A stretch of 64,000 nucleotides of DNA, from positions 5,226,001 to 5,290,000 of the forward strand of contig NZ_CP040244.1 in NCBI RefSeq assembly GCF_005517195.1, written 5' to 3'. Below are positions 26,976 to 35,792 of the stretch, one piece after another. The translations under genes were made by a program, and so were the position numbers. Below the pieces are notes generated by a model. That model searched no databases. It had not been told where the DNA came from and saw only the letters and a program-made list of their open reading frames with translations. Position 1 is the first letter of the stretch; each line of letters starts with the position of its first letter. The stretch comes from Streptomyces vilmorinianum (GTDB lineage Bacteria; Actinomycetota; Actinomycetes; Streptomycetales; Streptomycetaceae).

Positions 26976-27383
26976 TCAGGCGGGGACGGGCTCCGCGGCG
27001 GCATCGTCGAAGGGTGGGTAGCTCGCGTCGCCCATGCGCTCGGCCGCGTCGATGTAGTCGACGAGAGCGTTACGGGATTGAGCGAGCCTCTTCATCTGCT
27101 CGTCCAGTCGCCGCAGCCGCGACCGCATCGCGGTCAGCAGCTCGGAACAGCCGGGCAGCTCCGGGGCCTCCCCGACCGCGCAGGGCAGCAGGTACGCGAT
27201 GTCCTGGGAGGATAAGCCGGCACCGAGCAGGTGCCGGATCTGCTTCACGCGCAGCACGGCGCTCTCGTCGTACTCGCGATATCCGTTCGCGCCGCGGTCC
27301 GCCTCCAGCAGGCCCTGGGCCTCGTAGTAGCGCAACTGATGGGCGTTGACGCCCGTCCGGCGACTCAGTTCCCCGATCCGCAT
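26976..27383 (-). CDS. MerR-family transcriptional regulator
   Basis: 135 residues: N-terminal winged HTH (MRIGELSRRTGVNAHQLRYYEAQGLL, residues 1-26), then a dimerisation coiled coil (about residues 75-120). A single C-terminal region has cysteines in LLPCAVGEAPELPGCSELL, possibly effector-binding, but not a clear metal site. Divergent from the imine-reductase-like gene with a 16-bp palindrome between, so it likely controls that gene and itself. Confidence 0.92.
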   Translation of the reverse strand: MRIGELSRRTGVNAHQLRYYEAQGLLEADRGANGYREYDESAVLRVKQIRHLLGAGLSSQDIAYLLPCAVGEAPELPGCSELLTAMRSRLRRLDEQMKRLAQSRNALVDYIDAAERMGDASYPPFDDAAAEPVPA

Positions 27384-27400
27384 CGCAACCTCGCTTGACC

Positions 27401-27416
27401 TTCACACCGGTATGAA
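27401..27416. promoter_or_regulatory. probable MerR operator
   Basis: TTCACACCGGTATGAA is a palindrome with one mismatched pair, centred between the divergent MerR and reductase genes and directly after TTGACC (27395-27400), a -35-like hexamer. MerR proteins typically bind such dyads inside the spacer of the target promoter, which fits. No good -10 is seen for either direction. Confidence 0.5.
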
Positions 27417-27432
27417 CATCGACGATGCTGCC

Positions 27433-28317
27433 ATGACCAACGAAACCACCACTCCCGTGACAGTCATCGGACTCGGACGGATGGGCCAGGCACTCGCCGG
27501 CGCGTTCCTGAAAGCCGGGCATCCCACAACCGTGTGGAACCGTACGGCCTCCAAGGCCGACCAGTTGGTGGCCGAGGGCGCACGGCCGGCGCCGACGGTC
27601 GGCGACGCGCTCAGGGCAGGGGCCCTGACGATCGTCTGTGTCACCGGCTACCAGGCCATGTACGAGCTGCTCGGCGCGAGCGATGTCGAGCTGGGCGGCA
27701 CGACGCTGATCAACCTGACCTCGGGCGACTCGGCCCAGGCCAGGGACGCCGCCCGATGGGCCGAACAGCGCGGCGCCCGTTACCTGGACGGCGCCATCAT
27801 GGCCATCCCGCCGGCGATCGGGACCTCCGAGGCGGTGATCCTGCACAGCGGGCCGCAGTCGGACTTCGAGGCACACAGGTCGACACTCGACGCGCTCGGC
27901 ACCGTCACCCACCTCGGCGCGGACCATGGGCTGGCGTCCCTGTACGACGTGGCAGGCCTGGCCATGATGTGGAGCGTCCTGAACGCCTGGCTCCAAGGCA
28001 CCGCCCTGCTCAGGACGGCCGGTGTCGACGCCGCGACGTACGCGCCGTTCGCGCGGCAGATCGCGGCCGGGGTGGCCGAGTGGCTGCCGGGGTACGCCGA
28101 GCAGATCGACAGCGGCGCCTTCCCGGCCGAGGTGTCGGCCCTGGAGACCGACGCGCGGGCCATGGCACACCTGATCGCGGAGAGCGAGGCTGCGAGCGTC
28201 AACGCCGAACTGCCGAAGCTGATGAAGGCGATGGCCGACCGCTCGATCGCCGCCGGACACGGTGGGGAGCAGTATCCGGTGCTGATCGAGGAGTTCGGCA
28301 AACCCCGCGCCGACTGA
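27433..28317 (+). CDS. NADPH-dependent reductase, imine reductase/beta-hydroxyacid dehydrogenase superfamily
   Basis: 294 residues. The N-terminal Rossmann motif is VIGLGRMGQALAGAFLKAGH with WNRT at the NADP phosphate position (residues ~10-38), and a helical C-terminal domain follows. Architecture and length match bacterial imine reductases and related beta-hydroxyacid dehydrogenases; the substrate is unknown. ATG 27433 is used; an in-frame ATG at 27412 lies inside the operator palindrome. It is the presumed target of the divergent MerR regulator, so expression is probably inducible. Confidence 0.85.
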   Translation: MTNETTTPVTVIGLGRMGQALAGAFLKAGHPTTVWNRTASKADQLVAEGARPAPTVGDALRAGALTIVCVTGYQAMYELLGASDVELGGTTLINLTSGDSAQARDAARWAEQRGARYLDGAIMAIPPAIGTSEAVILHSGPQSDFEAHRSTLDALGTVTHLGADHGLASLYDVAGLAMMWSVLNAWLQGTALLRTAGVDAATYAPFARQIAAGVAEWLPGYAEQIDSGAFPAEVSALETDARAMAHLIAESEAASVNAELPKLMKAMADRSIAAGHGGEQYPVLIEEFGKPRAD

Positions 28318-28390
28318 CCGCCCCCGACCCCGACCCCGCCCCCGCCCCCGGGCTCGCGCCTCGCGCCACGCGCCACGCGCCACGCGCTGT

Positions 28391-28987
28391 TCAGACGGTC
28401 GCCGCGGTCCCGTCCGCCCGGGCGATCAGCATGTCGAGGAGCGAGAGCAGGGCGCCCCGGACGTCGTCGCGGGAGCGGGCGTCGAGCATGAGGATGGGGG
28501 TGTTCGGGTCGCGCAGGTGCAGGGCCGCTCCGATCTCCTCGGCGGTGTAGTGCTGTTCGCCGTGGAAGCAGTTCGCGCCGACCACGAACGGAAGCCCACG
28601 GCTCTCGAAGAAGTCGACGGCCGGGAAGCTGCGGTCCAGGCGGCGCGTGTCGACCAGCACGATCGCCCCGAGCGCCCCGTTCAGCAGGTCGTCCCACATG
28701 AACCAGAAGCGCTCCTGGCCCGGTGTGCCGAACAGGTACAGGACGACTCCGGCGTCGGTGAGCGTGATCCGGCCGAAGTCCATCGCCACCGTGGTGACCG
28801 ACTTGGACTCGATGCCGTCGAGGTCGTCGACGCCGACCCCCGCGGCCGTCAGCCGTTCCTCCGTACGCAGCGGCTCGATCTCCGAGACCGTCTCGACCAG
28901 GGTCGTCTTGCCGACGCCGAATCCTCCGGCGATGAGGATCTTGACGGGGGCCGTGACGTCGTCGGCAGAGGTGTCATATCCGGGCAA
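28391..28987 (-). CDS. cvnD: conservon GTPase CvnD
   Basis: 198-residue Ras-like GTP-binding protein, fourth gene of the conservon. Motifs: G1 GGFGVGKTTL near residue 22, G3 region LFGTPGQERFWFMW near 85, G4-like region VGANCFHG near 133. CvnD proteins are thought to cycle with the CvnA sensor and CvnB/C in a membrane complex resembling eukaryotic G-protein systems. The start overlaps the end of cvnC by 14 bp, so the two are translationally linked. Confidence 0.93.
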   Translation of the reverse strand: MPGYDTSADDVTAPVKILIAGGFGVGKTTLVETVSEIEPLRTEERLTAAGVGVDDLDGIESKSVTTVAMDFGRITLTDAGVVLYLFGTPGQERFWFMWDDLLNGALGAIVLVDTRRLDRSFPAVDFFESRGLPFVVGANCFHGEQHYTAEEIGAALHLRDPNTPILMLDARSRDDVRGALLSLLDMLIARADGTAATV

Positions 28988-29429
28988 GGTTGTCCCTGAT
29001 TCTCATGAGCAGGTGGACGTTGGTGGTCGCGGCCGCCTCCAGGGGCGGCCGGTGGTGGATCAGCCCGCGGTCCGCGAGTTCGCCGAGCAGAAGCGTCATC
29101 GGGGTGAGGCGGATCCGCATCCGGGCGGCGATCTCGGCGACCGCCCTCCCGTTCGGCGGCGCGCACAGGGCGAGGACGGCCTGCCACTCGGTGGGCAGAC
29201 CACTGTGGGCGTCCGCGGGCATCGCCGCCGTGATGGTGGTGTCCATGGTGAGGACGGTGGCCGCCGCGGCTGTACGCCCATCGGTCAGGGCGTACAGCCG
29301 CGTACGGCGCCGGCTGCCGCGCCGCGGCTCCCGGGACTCGTGCGGCTCGTGCGACTCCCGGGACTCGTGCGACTCCCGGAACTCGTGCGGCTCCCGCGGC
29401 TCGTGCGACTCGTGCGGCTCGTCCGCCAT
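28974..29429 (-). CDS. cvnC: conservon DUF742 protein CvnC
   Basis: 151 residues. The DUF742 core (SRRRTRLYALTDGR ... MRIRLTPMTLLLGELADRGLIHHRPP) is a winged-helix-like domain of unknown biochemical role. The first 40 residues are an unusual His/Glu/Ser/Arg-rich repeat (HESHEPREPHEFRESHESRES), built from tandem GACTCGTG-type units at 29335-29425; it could bind metal or RNA-like ligands, but this is a guess. The ATG overlaps the cvnB stop codon by one base (TAATG). Confidence 0.9.
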   Translation of the reverse strand: MADEPHESHEPREPHEFRESHESRESHEPHESREPRRGSRRRTRLYALTDGRTAAAATVLTMDTTITAAMPADAHSGLPTEWQAVLALCAPPNGRAVAEIAARMRIRLTPMTLLLGELADRGLIHHRPPLEAAATTNVHLLMRIRDNLARI

Positions 29430-29833
29430 TACGAGCTCGGCGTCTGGGCGCGCTCGGGCGTGCCCAGCCACTCGCCGAGGGCCTGCGCGGTCCGTACGGC
29501 CTCCCCGCCCAGCTCGCCGAGGCGCGCCTTGCGGGAGGTCACCACGATGAGCGTGCTGCCCTCGCCGCAGCCGACGATGCAGAGGTAGCTCTCGTCCATC
29601 TCGACCAGTTGGCGGATGACCCGGCCGCCGCCGACCTCCCGGGAGATCGCCTTCATGGTGGCCGCGACTCCGGAGGAGGCGGCGGCGATGCGCTCGGCAC
29701 GGTCCCGTTCCAGCAGGTAGGCGCTGAGCTTGATGCCGTCGTTGGACAGGAGCACGGCGCCCTGGATGCCGGCGATCCTGCTCAGGTTGTTGTCCAGGAC
29801 GCTGTAGATCATGTCGTTGGGTGTCGTCGTCAT
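29429..29833 (-). CDS. cvnB: conservon roadblock/LC7 protein CvnB
   Basis: 134 residues of the roadblock/LC7 (MglB-like) fold: LDNNLSRIAGIQGAVLLSNDGIKLSAY, then the long central helix and MDESYLCIVGCGEGSTLIVV. Such proteins act as dimeric partners or GAPs of small GTPases, here presumably CvnD. The start overlaps the cvnA stop by four bases (ATGA), and the stop overlaps the cvnC start, giving a tightly coupled operon. Confidence 0.93.
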   Translation of the reverse strand: MTTTPNDMIYSVLDNNLSRIAGIQGAVLLSNDGIKLSAYLLERDRAERIAAASSGVAATMKAISREVGGGRVIRQLVEMDESYLCIVGCGEGSTLIVVTSRKARLGELGGEAVRTAQALGEWLGTPERAQTPSS

Positions 29834-32226
29834 GGCTGATCCCGTCGGAGCTCTTCTTCGACTGTCTGGGTCCCGTGTTCGTAGTCCGCCCAGGCATCGG
29901 CGACCTCTTCCGGGGTCGCCTTGTCCTGTACGACGGTCTCCTCGGGTGCGCGGGGCGCGCGGAGTTGCTCGGCGATGTGGGTCTGCGGGACGCGCTCGGG
30001 GAGGGCCGGGCGCGAGGTGCCGTCCGAGACGCCGTCCCGGGTGCCGTCCGAGCTGCCGGCCCGGGTGGCGGCGCCGACGGGCCGCTCGGGTGCCCGGTTC
30101 GCCACTCGGCGGCTCGGCAGACCGGAGCCTGTGTGCAGGACCAGTTCCGGCTTGCGCTCCTCCGGCGGACGCGGCGCGGGGACGGACGACGGTACGGGGA
30201 AGGAGGGTGGTACGGGCGCACCCGACGGCTCCCGCACGGGCTCCGTCCGCGAGTCCGCCCCCGACTCCGTCCGCGAGTCCGTCCGTACCAGTAGGTCCTT
30301 CGGCAGGATCACCACCGCCGACGTGCCTCCGAAGACCGAGCGGCGCAGCGTGACCGTGGCCCCCAGCTGGTCGGCGAGGTGGCCGACCACGAAGAGTCCG
30401 AGCCGGTGGGCGTTCTCCGCCAGGACGGAGTACGGCGGAGCCGAGTGCAGGCGGGCGTTCATCTCCTCGTAGCGCTCGGCGGAGACGCGCGGCCCGCGGT
30501 CCTCGATCTCGACGGACAGCCCGTCCGCCACGGCCTCGGCGCGGATGACGACCTTCGACCTCGGCGGGGAGAAGCGCGTGGCGTTGTCGAGCAGTTCGGC
30601 CAGGAGGTGACTGATCTGGCTGATCACGCGCGGCTCCACGCTGATCTCGTCCAGCGCCTGCCGCTCGATCCGCCGGAACTCCTCGACCTCCGCCGCCGCC
30701 TCGCGCAGCAGGTCGGCGACGCGCATGGGCTCGGTGTGCGGGTCGGGGATCTCGCCGTCCGCGAGGATGAGCAGGTTCTCGATCTGTCGCCGCATGCCCA
30801 CCGTCAACTGGTCGGACTTCATCAGCTGGGCGAGGAGCGCTTCGTTGTGGCCGAAGGCGTCCTGGAGGTCCTCGGTGAGGCTCAGCTGGCGGCTGACGAG
30901 GTTTCCGGTGCGCGAGGCGATGCCGGCGGCGAACATGCCGAAGCCCTGGCGCTCCGCCGCGAGCTGCTGGTGTCCGTCCACGGATACGGCGACGACACGT
31001 GCGAACGCGTCGCTGATACGCCCCACTTCGTCCCGGTCTCCGCCGACCGTCGGTAGCGCGTCGGCCGCCACGCTCTGCCCACGCTGCAGTCGGTCGACGA
31101 CGTCCGGCAGTGTCGTGTCGGCGACGGTCACCGTGCGCTCGTGCAGGCCGCGCAGGCGGCGCAGCACCGAGCGGGTGGTGAAGGTGACGACGAGCACGAC
31201 GAGCAGCAGCGCACTGCCGCTTCCCACGATCAGCCAGGTGACCTCGGCTTCGAGCTCGGCCGCCTTGGCGTCGGCGCGGGCGACCACGGCCCGCGACCGA
31301 TCGGCGTTGAGCGCGGCGAGGCCGGCGGCGAACTCCTGGTGCGCGGCCCGCCAGCCACCGACCTCGCGGGGCAGCCTCACACCCCCGGAGTCGAGGTCCT
31401 TGTGCTCGGAGACGACGGCGTCCTCGATCGCGGTCTTGGTACGCCAGGCGTCCGAGCCCGTCAACTGCGCGTAGAACGCTCGCTCCTCGGCCGGCAGATA
31501 CGGCACGATCCACATGGCGTACAGGTACCGGTGGGCCCCGACGGCGTTGGCGAAGTCGGCGAACGCGGTGGGGCTGAGCTGCCTGGAAGGCCCGGCGAGG
31601 GCGAGGATCGTGTCCTCGCGGGCCACCATCTCGGATGCGGAGAACATGGCGACCATCGGCCGGCTCTCCTGGGCCAGCTCACCGTCCTCGCCGTGGCTGA
31701 ACGCGTCCTGGTAGACGAGGACGATCCGGTCGATCACGCCGTTGTAGTAGGCGATCGCACCATGGGCGCCGCCGCTGTGGGCGTCGGCGCGCTCGCGGTA
31801 CGCGGCCAGGTCGCCGAGGTCGCTCGTCACCTCCTGGATACGACCGCCCGCGTGCTCGGCCCCCTCGGGACCGGCGGGCACGACCGCGCGGAGCGCGGCC
31901 GCGGCCCGGTCCGTGGCGGCGCGCCGGTCCCGCAGGTCGGTCTCGGACACGGACGCGCCGGCCCACCGGGCGGCGGTCATCCTCCGCTCGGCCTGCAACT
32001 CGGTCATGAGCGTGTACAGGGGTGCGCCGTACCGCTCGCCGGCCGCCACGTCGGCGCGCAGGTGCTGCGACCGGTCAAGGAGCTGACCGACGATCACGAC
32101 GACCTGGGCGCCCATGGCCAGGATGGGGACGACCGCCAGCCAGATGAGCAGCGTACGCAGGCGCACGGTACGCCGTCGACGGGCCGTCGACCGCGCGGGT
32201 GCGCCGTGAGGTTCTATGGAAGACAT
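29830..32226 (-). CDS. cvnA: conservon sensor histidine kinase-like protein CvnA
   Basis: 798 residues. TM1 (about 23-48), an extracytoplasmic nitrate/nitrite-sensor-like domain (PSRQLSPTAFADFANAVGAHRYLY), TM2 (about 325-345), HAMP-like linker, a dimerisation region around TGNLVSRQLSLTEDLQ without an obvious phospho-accepting His, and an HATPase domain (AELLDNATRFSPP near 545; RLGLFVVGHLADQLG near 600). The last ~150 residues are a Pro/Arg-rich disordered tail. First gene of cvnABCD. ATG 32226 follows GAGGG; 277 bp upstream is gene-free. There is no adjacent cvnE P450. Confidence 0.92.
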   Translation of the reverse strand: MSSIEPHGAPARSTARRRRTVRLRTLLIWLAVVPILAMGAQVVVIVGQLLDRSQHLRADVAAGERYGAPLYTLMTELQAERRMTAARWAGASVSETDLRDRRAATDRAAAALRAVVPAGPEGAEHAGGRIQEVTSDLGDLAAYRERADAHSGGAHGAIAYYNGVIDRIVLVYQDAFSHGEDGELAQESRPMVAMFSASEMVAREDTILALAGPSRQLSPTAFADFANAVGAHRYLYAMWIVPYLPAEERAFYAQLTGSDAWRTKTAIEDAVVSEHKDLDSGGVRLPREVGGWRAAHQEFAAGLAALNADRSRAVVARADAKAAELEAEVTWLIVGSGSALLLVVLVVTFTTRSVLRRLRGLHERTVTVADTTLPDVVDRLQRGQSVAADALPTVGGDRDEVGRISDAFARVVAVSVDGHQQLAAERQGFGMFAAGIASRTGNLVSRQLSLTEDLQDAFGHNEALLAQLMKSDQLTVGMRRQIENLLILADGEIPDPHTEPMRVADLLREAAAEVEEFRRIERQALDEISVEPRVISQISHLLAELLDNATRFSPPRSKVVIRAEAVADGLSVEIEDRGPRVSAERYEEMNARLHSAPPYSVLAENAHRLGLFVVGHLADQLGATVTLRRSVFGGTSAVVILPKDLLVRTDSRTESGADSRTEPVREPSGAPVPPSFPVPSSVPAPRPPEERKPELVLHTGSGLPSRRVANRAPERPVGAATRAGSSDGTRDGVSDGTSRPALPERVPQTHIAEQLRAPRAPEETVVQDKATPEEVADAWADYEHGTQTVEEELRRDQP

Positions 32227-32503
32227 CAGCCCTCGGGAGCAGGGAGGCATGGGGACAGCCGCCGGCCGGACAGGTGCGCGATCCTGGGGTGCGGACTGCG
32301 GGGGAAACACCTGAAGCGACGTCGGCGGGATATGCGGAGGGATCATAACCAGCCACACCGAGTAATCGGAGGGATTGATTCCACCCTCGGTGCGTGGTAA
32401 TGGGGCCGAGGGTGTTGCGCGCCGTTTGCCGTATCGGAACCCAACCGGTATCTGTTCGCGTACGGGTGTCGGCTCGTCAGCTCTCGGCCGGGCCGTCGGA
32501 CGT

Positions 32504-33889
32504 TCAGCGCCTGCCCCACCACGATCGGCCCTGGGCCTGGCGGATGTCGGTCACCTTCGCGAGGCCGTCGCCGTTCGACGGCCCGCTGCGCGGCTCCAGA
32601 TGCTTCAACTGCGCCCGCCACGGACCGTCCGCCATCTCCAGGTGCACGATGAGCGGCCCCTCGGGGAGCGGTACGGTCTCCCGTCGCTTGCCGATCTCGT
32701 TGACCACGTTGTCGTCCGTGGGCAGGGCCGTGGGGTCGTCGTGGCCCGCCAGTTCGTAGAGGTTGACGATGAGGTTCTCGTCGCCGCGGTAGTGGAGGGC
32801 GAGGTCGGCCGTTCCCCCGGTGTGCAGCAGGACGTCGGGGCCGCGGCACTCCAGCTGTTCCTCCGTCAGGCGCCGGGCCGCCGCCAGCGGCAGCACCCGG
32901 AGCTGCCAGGGGCCCTCCGCCTTCAGCTGCAGGCGCAGCCGCCCGTTCCCTGGGACCTGGGCGAGCACTCGGCCCTGGAAGTCCTCCTCGGTGCTGTTGA
33001 CGAGGGTGTCCCCCTCCTTGTTGAACCGGGTGAGGGGCCACAGACCGGTGTACCCGTCGCCCCGGATGGCGAGTTCGACCACGACCGGCCCCGGCGGGAG
33101 CCCGTCCACGGTGATCACGTCGTTGTCGCGGCCGGTCTGCGTGTACGGCTCGAAGACGGCACCGAAGGTCCAGTCCGGCGCTCCCGCATGCGCCGGCACG
33201 GGATGCGAAGGCGGCTCGGAGACGGAGGCCGGGGCGACCGGGGGTGGGGTGGCCGGAGCCGGAGCGGCCATGGGCGGGACCTGGAACGGCACCGGAGCCG
33301 GGGTGGCCGGAGCCGGGACCTGGAACGGCACCGGAGCCGGAGACGGCGTGACCGGAGCCGAGGCGGCCTGGACCGGCGTCGGCGCCTCGTCCGCCACGTC
33401 CGCCACGTCCGCCACGTCCACGCCGTGGTCCGCCACCAGGCCGGCGAGGCCGTTCACGTAGCCCTGGCCCACCGCGCGGAACTTCCAGCCCCCCGCCCGC
33501 CGGTACAGCTCCGCGAGCACCATCGCCGTCTCGCCGCCGCCGTCGGTCACCTCGTACCGCGCGACCGACGTACCGTCCGGCGCGAACGCCTCCACCGACA
33601 GCCCGTCCACGTCCCGCATCGCGCCGCGCTCCGTCGACCCGACCACCAGGACGCGGACGATCTCCTCCTCGATCGCGGTGAGGCCGGCCTCCAGCCACAC
33701 CGTGCCGTTCTCCTCCCCCATCAGCCGCACCGCGCCCGAGGGATGGACCGTCGCACCGTGGAACACGATGTCGCCGTCCCCCCGGACCCTGCCCTTCTCC
33801 GTCAGCAGCAGCGCCGCGACGTCCAGCCCGTTCCGCACGGCGATCCGCAGCGGCACGGTCGGAACGAAGGCATTGGCCCCCTTGATCAT
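32504..33889 (-). CDS. TerD-domain protein with Pro-rich linker and C-terminal jelly-roll-like domain
   Basis: 461 residues. The N-terminal ~170 residues resemble a TerD (tellurium-resistance, Ca-binding stress) domain, with LRIAVRNGLDVAALLL at the start and MRDVDGLSVEAFAPDGTSVARYEV ... MVLAELYRRAGGWKFRAVGQGY. A Pro/Ala-rich linker follows, with PAPVPFQVP occurring twice, then a ~210-residue C-terminal domain (FEPYTQTGRDNDVITVDGLPPGPVVVEL) of unknown function. Probably part of a streptomycete stress-response family. GGGAGGGG precedes ATG 33889. Divergent from benE. Confidence 0.85.
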   Translation of the reverse strand: MIKGANAFVPTVPLRIAVRNGLDVAALLLTEKGRVRGDGDIVFHGATVHPSGAVRLMGEENGTVWLEAGLTAIEEEIVRVLVVGSTERGAMRDVDGLSVEAFAPDGTSVARYEVTDGGGETAMVLAELYRRAGGWKFRAVGQGYVNGLAGLVADHGVDVADVADVADEAPTPVQAASAPVTPSPAPVPFQVPAPATPAPVPFQVPPMAAPAPATPPPVAPASVSEPPSHPVPAHAGAPDWTFGAVFEPYTQTGRDNDVITVDGLPPGPVVVELAIRGDGYTGLWPLTRFNKEGDTLVNSTEEDFQGRVLAQVPGNGRLRLQLKAEGPWQLRVLPLAAARRLTEEQLECRGPDVLLHTGGTADLALHYRGDENLIVNLYELAGHDDPTALPTDDNVVNEIGKRRETVPLPEGPLIVHLEMADGPWRAQLKHLEPRSGPSNGDGLAKVTDIRQAQGRSWWGRR

Positions 33890-33977
33890 TTCCCCTCCCC
33901 GAAATCGATCACGCATGGATCTTGCGGCCTTCCCGGCCCGGGGGACAAGGCTTGCGGTGTGCCACGATGCCGTAGCC

Positions 33978-35234
33978 ATGACCTTCATACGACACCTCCG
34001 GTCCATACGACACGTCCGTTCCGCCGCGCCGACCACCGCAGTCTCCGCCGGATTCCTCGCCGTCCTCATCGGTGTCACCAGCTCCGTGGCCGTCGTGTTC
34101 ACGGCCGCCAAGGCCGCCGGGGCCACCTCCGCGCAGCTCACCTCCTGGGTGTTCGCGCTGGGCATCGGCATGGGCATCACCTGCATCGCCCTGTCCCTGC
34201 GCTACCGCGCGCCGATCGTCACGGCCTGGTCGACGCCGGGTGCCGCCCTGCTCGCCACCGGGCTGCAGGGGGTGACGATGGCGCAGGCGGTCGGGGCGTT
34301 CCTGCTGTCCGCCGTACTCATCGTGATCAGCGGGGTCACGGGCTGGTTCGAGCGGATCATGAACCGGATTCCGGTGCCGCTCGCCTCCGCGCTGCTCGCC
34401 GGGGTGCTCCTGCAGTTCGGCACCGAGCTGTTCACGCAGATGGAGAGGAACGGCGCCATCGCCGTCCCCATGTTCCTGGCCTATCTCGCGGGCCGGCGGT
34501 GGTTCCCCCGGTACGCCGTCGTCGCCGCGCTCGCCGTGGGCGTCGCGGCGACCGCGTGGCAAGGCTCCTGGAAGCTCGACGGCTTCGAGCTCACGCTCGC
34601 CGAACCGTCCTTCGTACGCCCGGAGTTCGACTGGCAGGTCCTCGTCGGTGTCGGTCTGCCGCTCTTCGCCGTGACGATGGCGTCGCAGAATCTGCCGGGT
34701 GTGGCCGTGCTGCGCAACGCCGGTTACTCCACCCCGATCTCGCCCCTGCTCACCTGGACGGGCACGGTCAACACCGTCCTCGCCCCCTTCGGCTGCTTCG
34801 GCCTGAACCTGGCCGCGATCACCGCCGCCATCTGCAGCGGCGAGCCCGCCCACCCCGACCCCCGCAGGCGCTACGTCGCGGGCGTCTGGGCGGGGATCTT
34901 CTACCTTCTGGTCGGCCTCTTCGGCGGAACGGTCGGCTGGCTGCTCACCGCGATGCCTCCGGCCCTGGTCCTCGGGATCGCCGGCATCGGCCTGCTCGGC
35001 ACCATCGGGAGCTCCCTCACCTCGGCCCTCCTGGACGAGCGCCTCCGCGAGCCGGCCGTGGTCACTCTGCTCGCCACCGCGTCGGGGTTCACGCTCTTCG
35101 GGATCGGCTCGACCTTCTGGGGGCTCCTGGCAGGCGTTCTGACCCTCGCCGTGGGTGACCTGACCCGGCGCAAGCCCCCGAGGGACGCGGCCGCACTCCC
35201 CCGGCAGATCACGACCCCGGCGAAGAGGCCCTGA
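33978..35234 (+). CDS. benE: BenE-family benzoate/H+ symporter-like transporter
   Basis: 418 residues with about twelve hydrophobic segments. Characteristic BenE sequences include AVSAGFLAVLIGVTSSVAVVF, APIVTAWSTPGAALL and GCFGLNLAAITAAICSG, the last near the functional site. Expected to take up aromatic acids such as benzoate with a proton; no aromatic-degradation genes lie nearby, so another carboxylate is possible. ATG 33978 has only a weak upstream ribosome binding site. Convergent with msrB, with a strong terminator between. Confidence 0.85.
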   Translation: MTFIRHLRSIRHVRSAAPTTAVSAGFLAVLIGVTSSVAVVFTAAKAAGATSAQLTSWVFALGIGMGITCIALSLRYRAPIVTAWSTPGAALLATGLQGVTMAQAVGAFLLSAVLIVISGVTGWFERIMNRIPVPLASALLAGVLLQFGTELFTQMERNGAIAVPMFLAYLAGRRWFPRYAVVAALAVGVAATAWQGSWKLDGFELTLAEPSFVRPEFDWQVLVGVGLPLFAVTMASQNLPGVAVLRNAGYSTPISPLLTWTGTVNTVLAPFGCFGLNLAAITAAICSGEPAHPDPRRRYVAGVWAGIFYLLVGLFGGTVGWLLTAMPPALVLGIAGIGLLGTIGSSLTSALLDERLREPAVVTLLATASGFTLFGIGSTFWGLLAGVLTLAVGDLTRRKPPRDAAALPRQITTPAKRP

Positions 35235-35292
35235 CGTCACACCGAACGGACCGGCTCGGCCGCCCGCGCCAGGTGCTGCGCCTTCCGTACGT

Positions 35293-35319
35293 GTGACCGG
35301 CCCCGTCGAGGCCGGTCAC
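35293..35319. terminator. bidirectional hairpin terminator
   Basis: GTGACCGGCC (35293-35302) and GGCCGGTCAC (35310-35319) form a perfect 10-bp stem with a seven-base loop. It lies between the convergent benE and msrB genes, so it can serve both strands. Confidence 0.8.
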
Positions 35320-35354
35320 GAACGCGTCGAGCAACGTGCGTCACGCGTCACGCG

Positions 35355-35777
35355 TCACGCATCCGCACCCGTATCCCCGTCCGGAGTCAGCCTCAGCGAG
35401 ATCGAGTTGATGCAGTACCGCTGGTCCGTCGGGGTCGGGTAGCCCTCGCCCTCGAAGACATGGCCCAGGTGCGAGCCGCAGCGGGCGCAGCGGACCTCGG
35501 TGCGGACCATGCCGTGCGAGCGGTCCTCGATCAGCTCGACGGCCGCGCTGTCCTTCGGGTCGTAGAAGGACGGCCAGCCGCAGTGCGACTCGAACTTCTC
35601 CGTCGACGTGAAGAGCTCCGCGCCGCACGCCCGGCAGGAGTAGACGCCCTTGGTCGTGGTGTCGGTGTACTCACCCCGGAAGGCCGGTTCCGTGCCCGCC
35701 TGGCGCAGCACCTGGTACTCCGCCGGGGTCAGCTCCGTACGCCACTGCTCGTCCGGCTTCTCGACCTCGTACGACAT
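35355..35777 (-). CDS. msrB: peptide-methionine (R)-S-oxide reductase MsrB
   Basis: 140 residues. Zinc is bound by two CxxC pairs (C48/C51 in CRAC; C97/C100 in CARC). The nucleophile is C122 in RYCINS, and SHCGWPSF holds the second cysteine (C66), a possible resolving residue. Reduces R-methionine sulfoxide in proteins using thioredoxin. It begins 15 bp after murC on the same strand, so cell-wall ligase and oxidative repair are probably on one mRNA. The 3' end lies in GCGTCAC tandem repeats. Confidence 0.95.
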   Translation of the reverse strand: MSYEVEKPDEQWRTELTPAEYQVLRQAGTEPAFRGEYTDTTTKGVYSCRACGAELFTSTEKFESHCGWPSFYDPKDSAAVELIEDRSHGMVRTEVRCARCGSHLGHVFEGEGYPTPTDQRYCINSISLRLTPDGDTGADA

Positions 35778-35792
35778 GAGCTCTCTCCCTGA

